DNA from: Clostridium sp. CAG:343
Lineage (GTDB): Bacteria > Bacillota > Clostridia > TANB77 > CAG-508
NCBI GenBank assembly: GCA_000431335.1
Contig: FR888064.1
Span: 1 to 9,235 of the forward strand
DNA length: 9,235 nt
Direction of reading: 5' to 3'
The number at the start of each line of letters is the position of its first letter. Within the stretch, counting starts at the first letter, position 1. Positions 5,681 through 9,235 of this stretch are shown piece by piece. The notes under the pieces were generated by a model, which saw only the letters and a list, made by a program, of their open reading frames with translations, did not search any database and was not told the DNA's origin. A program made the position numbers and the translations under genes.

Positions 5681-6793
5681 ATGGAAGAAGAGAGAATTAT
5701 TAATCCAGATTTAAAAAATGAATTGGAAGAAAGATTAGAAAATTCTTTAAGACCAGCAAGTTTAGATGAATATATAGGACAAGATAAAGTAAAAGAAAAT
5801 ATGAAGATATATATAGAAGCTGCCAAAAAAAGGGGAGAACCATTAGACCATTGTTTATTTTATGGACCTCCAGGACTTGGAAAGACAACAATTTCAACTA
5901 TAATAGCAAATGAAATGCATTCAAATATAAAAATAACATCAGGACCAGCAATAGAAAAACCAGGAGATTTAGCAGCAATATTAACAAGTCTTTCTGAGTA
6001 TGATGTGCTATTTATAGATGAAATTCATAGATTAAGTAAAAGTGTAGAAGAAATGATAGAAAAACCAGGAGATTTAGCAGCAATACTAACAAATCTTTCT
6101 GAGTATGACGTGCTATTTATAGATGAAATTCATAGATTAAGTAAAAGTGTAGAAGAAATATTATATCCAGCATTAGAAGATTTCACACTTGATATTGTAA
6201 TTGGTAAGGGTCCGAGCAGTAAGTCAATAAGATTAGATTTACCAAAGTTTACATTAATAGGAGCTACTACAAAAGCAGGTTCATTGACTACTCCACTTCG
6301 TGATAGATTTGGAATTATACATAGACTAGAATTATATTCGATAGAAGATTTATCAACTATAGTAAAAAGATCAAGTAAAATTCTAAATATAGAAATTGAA
6401 AAAGAAGCGGCAGTAGAGATAGCAAGAAGGTCAAGAGGAACACCAAGAATTGCAAATAGGTTATTAAAAAGAGTAAGAGACTATGCTATGGTTCTAGGAA
6501 ATGGTAAGATTGATCTTAAAATAGCTAAACATGCTTTAAATAAATTAGAGATTGATGAATTAGGTTTAGATGAAATTGATAGAAAATTATTAGAAAGTAT
6601 GATTATACAATATGGGGGAAGACCAGTAGGAATTGAAGCATTAGCAGTAACTATAGGAGAAGAAGTAGATACTATTGAAGATGTATATGAGCCATATTTA
6701 ATTCAAATTGGTTTTATTGCTAGAACTTTAAGAGGTAGAATGGTTCTGCCACCAGCATACAAACATTTAGGCTATGATTATAAAGGAGAGTAA
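5681..6793 (+). CDS. ruvB: Holliday junction branch-migration ATPase RuvB with internal duplication
   Basis: AAA+ motor that, with RuvA, drives Holliday-junction branch migration in recombination and fork repair. All family elements are present: SLRPASLDEYIGQ (22-34), Walker A GPPGLGKT (62-69), Walker B DEIH, sensor 1 GATT (194-197), arginine-finger region PLRDRF (205-210), sensor 2 RGTPR (252-256) and the C-terminal winged helix (IQYGGRPVG, ARTLRGR). The protein is 370 residues instead of about 335 because residues 91-125 recur as 126-160, giving two Walker B motifs (113-116 and 148-151). The frame is intact, so it could be made, but one copy must be accommodated in the AAA+ core. I start at 5681 because GAAGGA (5667-5672) is eight bases upstream; ATG 5672 overlaps that SD. 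No ruvA or ruvC adjoins, unlike the common ruvAB pairing. Confidence 0.95.
   Translation: MEEERIINPDLKNELEERLENSLRPASLDEYIGQDKVKENMKIYIEAAKKRGEPLDHCLFYGPPGLGKTTISTIIANEMHSNIKITSGPAIEKPGDLAAILTSLSEYDVLFIDEIHRLSKSVEEMIEKPGDLAAILTNLSEYDVLFIDEIHRLSKSVEEILYPALEDFTLDIVIGKGPSSKSIRLDLPKFTLIGATTKAGSLTTPLRDRFGIIHRLELYSIEDLSTIVKRSSKILNIEIEKEAAVEIARRSRGTPRIANRLLKRVRDYAMVLGNGKIDLKIAKHALNKLEIDELGLDEIDRKLLESMIIQYGGRPVGIEALAVTIGEEVDTIEDVYEPYLIQIGFIARTLRGRMVLPPAYKHLGYDYKGE
5951..6160 (+). repeat. 105-bp in-frame tandem duplication inside ruvB
   Basis: Unit 1 (5951-6055) and unit 2 (6056-6160) are adjacent, 35 codons each and identical at 101 of 105 positions. The differences are T5981/C6086 (silent), G5988/A6093 (Ser to Asn), T6004/C6109 (silent) and G6055/A6160 (Met to Ile). 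Each unit spans IEKPGDLAAIL to SKSVEE with the Walker B DEIH. Sequence before unit 1 and after unit 2 continues as normal RuvB, so excising either copy gives a normal-length protein. Confidence 0.97.
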
Positions 6794-6797
6794 TGTA

Positions 6798-8495
6798 ATG
6801 AAGGATATGTTAAAGAATATTATAAATAAAACATATTTTAAAGTTGCAATTATAAATTTAGTAATATTTGGAATTGCTAACATCTTATTTAACATAAAGT
6901 ATGAACAAGTAGATGATATGATTATTTATAGTCTTTATTCTGGGTTAGATAGTACATATAATATCCATGGAATATATATATATCCTTTAATATGTTTAGT
7001 ATTAAGTAATTTATATAAAATTTGTTCAATAATAAATTGGCATACAGTATTATTATTAAGTATGCAATTCATATGTTTTACAGTAATAGGAACTATATTG
7101 CTTAAAAATAAATCAAGTAAAGTTGGTTATATTTTGTATACTATATTTGCAAGTATTTGTTATACATCATTATTGTTATTAATTCAATATACATCAGTAT
7201 CAGCATTGCTAATAGCTACAGCATTTTTTATAATATTTGATATGCAAGAAGAAAAAAGTTTTAGCAAACGAAAAAAAGTATTTGCAGATATATTATTTGT
7301 TTTAGGAATAATGATAAGATTGCAAAGTTTAATGATAATTTTACCATTTTTTATTGTATATTTAGTATATATAATTTTAAAAAATAAAAGAACATTAAAA
7401 ATTAGTGATATAAAGGAGATTGTTAAACAATATATAATTTTATTTATTTTAACTATTTTAATATATTCTTCAAATATAATATTTTATAATACAAATTCAT
7501 TATATAAAAATTATATTGAATATAATGAATTAAGAACTAAACTTCAGGATTTGTCATATACAGATTATGAGGAAAACAAAGAAATATTTAATGAAATAGG
7601 ATGGTCAAAAAATGATCATTATCTATTTTATACTTTTAACTATGGAGATGAAAATACATATAGTAAAGAAAATTTAGAAAAAATAGTTAAATATATGAAG
7701 GATAATGGAATAGAGTATAATTTGAATACTAATTTTAAAAGTATTTTAGAGCAATTGATTAGACAATTAGTAGAAAGTAATGAATTATTTACAATAATAT
7801 TTTTGGTAGCTTTTATATTAGTATTATGCTTAAATAAAAACAAGACTGCTTTTTCAATAATTATATTATTAACAACAATAGGGATAAATGTTTTGTTTAT
7901 AGTTTTAAATAGAGCAATGTTAAGAGTAGTTATTCCAGAGTACATTTTAGGAACAGCAATGTTGTTATATTTTGTAAAATATAAGGATACAGAAAAGTGT
8001 GATATTGAAGGTATTTTAGTATTTTTAATTTTATCTGTAGTTTTATTATCAGCAAATAAATATAATTTTAATTATAAATTAGAAAACTACAAAAATTATC
8101 AAGAAGTAATAGAATATACAAATTCACATAAAGAAAATGTTTATTTATATACAGCGCCAGCTTTACAATTTAGATATTTAACATATTCTGTATATTCCAT
8201 GCCACCTAAAGGAGCTTTTTCAAATTTAAGAGTTATGGGAGGTTGGGATATATTTACAGAAAATTATTATGAATTTAAACAAAGAAATAGTTTAGATGGT
8301 ACATTTTTAGATTTGTTAAAGGAAAATGTATATTTAATAGACGGAGATGTTGAATGGTCTGGAGTATATTATGAAAATTATAAAGAACATGTAATACAAT
8401 TTATAAAGGAACACTATGGGAAAAATGTAAAATGTGAGAAAATAAAAACATTTGATAATATATATATATATAAATTAACAGAAGAGAATATATAG
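6798..8495 (+). CDS. Polytopic membrane protein, possible GT-C type glycosyltransferase
   Basis: Not assigned to a named family. The 565-residue protein has a short basic N-terminus and about 12 hydrophobic segments: roughly 14-32, 57-77, 83-101, 109-127, 131-147, 162-174, 176-194, 211-230, 330-345, 351-369, 378-394 and 404-418. A large polar loop (about 231-328) and a soluble C-terminal domain (about 420-565, with MGGWDIF and FDNIYIYKL) follow the pattern of GT-C membrane glycosyltransferases. The acidic pair in YEQVDDMI (35-42), in the first loop after TM1, is where GT-C enzymes carry catalytic acidic residues; R372 and R376 (NRAMLRVVIPEY) may bind phosphate. This suggests transfer of sugars from a polyprenyl carrier, consistent with pssDE upstream, but it is inference. 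The start is set by AAAGGAG (6782-6788), nine bases before ATG 6798; ATG 6774 lies inside ruvB without an SD. The gene begins 4 bp after ruvB. Confidence 0.8.
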   Translation: MKDMLKNIINKTYFKVAIINLVIFGIANILFNIKYEQVDDMIIYSLYSGLDSTYNIHGIYIYPLICLVLSNLYKICSIINWHTVLLLSMQFICFTVIGTILLKNKSSKVGYILYTIFASICYTSLLLLIQYTSVSALLIATAFFIIFDMQEEKSFSKRKKVFADILFVLGIMIRLQSLMIILPFFIVYLVYIILKNKRTLKISDIKEIVKQYIILFILTILIYSSNIIFYNTNSLYKNYIEYNELRTKLQDLSYTDYEENKEIFNEIGWSKNDHYLFYTFNYGDENTYSKENLEKIVKYMKDNGIEYNLNTNFKSILEQLIRQLVESNELFTIIFLVAFILVLCLNKNKTAFSIIILLTTIGINVLFIVLNRAMLRVVIPEYILGTAMLLYFVKYKDTEKCDIEGILVFLILSVVLLSANKYNFNYKLENYKNYQEVIEYTNSHKENVYLYTAPALQFRYLTYSVYSMPPKGAFSNLRVMGGWDIFTENYYEFKQRNSLDGTFLDLLKENVYLIDGDVEWSGVYYENYKEHVIQFIKEHYGKNVKCEKIKTFDNIYIYKLTEENI

Positions 8496-8523
8496 ATTAA
8501 TTTATAGAAGGGAAAAATAAAAA

Positions 8524-9235
8524 ATGAACTTATTATTACATACTTGTTGTGCGCCATGTAGTGTATATTGTATAGATTCTTTAAGAAAAGAAAATATAGA
8601 ACCAACAGTATATTGGTATAATCCAAATATTCATCCATATATGGAATATAAAGCAAGAAGAGATTGTTTAAAAGAATATACAAAATCAATAGAAATAAAT
8701 GCAATATTTGAAGAAGATTATGGATTAGATGAATTCTGTAAAAATGTATCAAATGCATTAAATACAAGATGTGTTAATTATTGCTATCCAGTAAGGTTAA
8801 GAAAAACTTTCGAGTATGCAAAACAAAATGGATTTGATTCGGTTTCAACAACACTTTTATATAGTATTTATCAAAAACATGATTTTATAAAAGCTTATTG
8901 TGAAAAGTTAGCTAAAGAATATGGGATAGAATTTTTGTATAGAGATTTTAGAGATGGATTTTGGGTTGGACATGATAAAGCAAGAGAATTAGGACTTTAT
9001 ATGCAAAAATATTGTGGTTGTATTTTTTCGGAGGAGATGAGATATTATAACCGCAATGCCACAAAACCTAGTATCCCCAATGGTTACAAGATACCGAGAG
9101 AACCTAGATTGCAGGTAAAAAAAATAGAAAATAAAGATGATTATATTGATTTACTTTTAGAAGCAGATCCTTCAAAAGATATGATACATAAGTATTTGGA
9201 CGATTCTGATGTATATGCATTAAAAAAAGAAGATG
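8524..9235 (+). CDS. queH: Epoxyqueuosine reductase QueH, apparently fused to a GNAT domain (3' truncated by window)
   Basis: QueH is the iron-sulfur, cobalamin-independent enzyme that reduces epoxyqueuosine to queuosine at the wobble position of GUN-anticodon tRNAs. The frame is open from ATG 8524 to the window end (237 codons seen). QueH signatures: LHTCCAPCSVYC (5-16), WYNPNIHPYMEY (31-42), RCVNYCYPVRL (82-92), TTLLYSIYQKHD (109-120), YRDFRDGFWVGH (139-150) and MQKYCGCIFSEE (160-171). These supply the paired cysteines C8/C9, C83/C87 and C164/C166 used for the cluster and catalytic iron. QueH normally ends soon after the CGC motif. Here the frame continues past residue 195 with QVKKIENKDDYIDLLLEADPS, which resembles the N-terminus of small GNAT acetyltransferases; the acetyl-CoA motif would lie beyond the window. 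AGAAGGG (8506-8512) is 11 bases upstream. The fusion is likely but not proven by what is visible. Confidence 0.9.
   Translation, partial: MNLLLHTCCAPCSVYCIDSLRKENIEPTVYWYNPNIHPYMEYKARRDCLKEYTKSIEINAIFEEDYGLDEFCKNVSNALNTRCVNYCYPVRLRKTFEYAKQNGFDSVSTTLLYSIYQKHDFIKAYCEKLAKEYGIEFLYRDFRDGFWVGHDKARELGLYMQKYCGCIFSEEMRYYNRNATKPSIPNGYKIPREPRLQVKKIENKDDYIDLLLEADPSKDMIHKYLDDSDVYALKKED

Noticed and set aside
7640..7945. Minus-strand open frames at 219-428, 2005-2187, 3099-3290, 5635-5826, 5700-5897, 7640-7945 and 8414-8767
   Set aside because: Each lies opposite a well-supported + strand gene, has the Leu/Ile/Phe-rich composition expected from the complement of AT-rich coding sequence, and matches no family.

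Overview
The window is very AT-rich (roughly a quarter to 30% G+C by eye), with strong AAGGAGG-type ribosome binding sites and every gene on the + strand. The gene content (spoIIM beside xerD, an EndoQ/YqxK-type PHP protein, QueH) points to a low-GC Firmicute of the class Clostridia from a spore-forming lineage. The species cannot be named from this sequence.

Layout. (1) 95-529 is rnhA (RNase HI). (2) 573-2692 is a two-gene unit behind a good SigA-type promoter: an unnamed protein that looks like a decayed HD-GYP domain, then, 2 bp later, a YqxK/EndoQ-type PHP nuclease. (3) 2726-3414 is spoIIM, broken by a one-base insertion near 3069. Its Shine-Dalgarno sequence is buried in a 16-bp hairpin that also looks like the terminator of the preceding unit. 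(4) 3511-4392 is xerD, closed by a clear Rho-independent terminator. (5) 4437-4605 is a structured intergenic region with nested inverted repeats, a near-consensus promoter and an odd leader. (6) 4606-6793 is an apparent operon: pssD and pssE (the two halves of an Alg14/Alg13-type glycosyltransferase, overlapping by ATGA), then ruvB. The ruvB gene carries an in-frame 105-bp tandem duplication that doubles the Walker B motif. (7) 6798-8495 is a polytopic membrane protein, possibly a GT-C type glycosyltransferase. (8) 8524 to the window end is queH, continuing into what looks like a fused GNAT domain cut by the window edge.

How the genes fit together. The block EndoQ-like gene / spoIIM / xerD resembles the yqxK-spoIIM-xerD neighbourhood known in Bacillus and combines DNA maintenance with sporulation. 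The second half mixes surface-glycan synthesis (pssDE, perhaps the membrane protein) with Holliday-junction processing (ruvB without ruvA) and tRNA modification (queH).

I see no CRISPR array, insertion sequence, tRNA, rRNA or phage module, and no clear undescribed multi-gene system. The points most worth checking are the ruvB duplication, the spoIIM frameshift and its occluded ribosome binding site, the pssD leader and the decayed HD-GYP protein.
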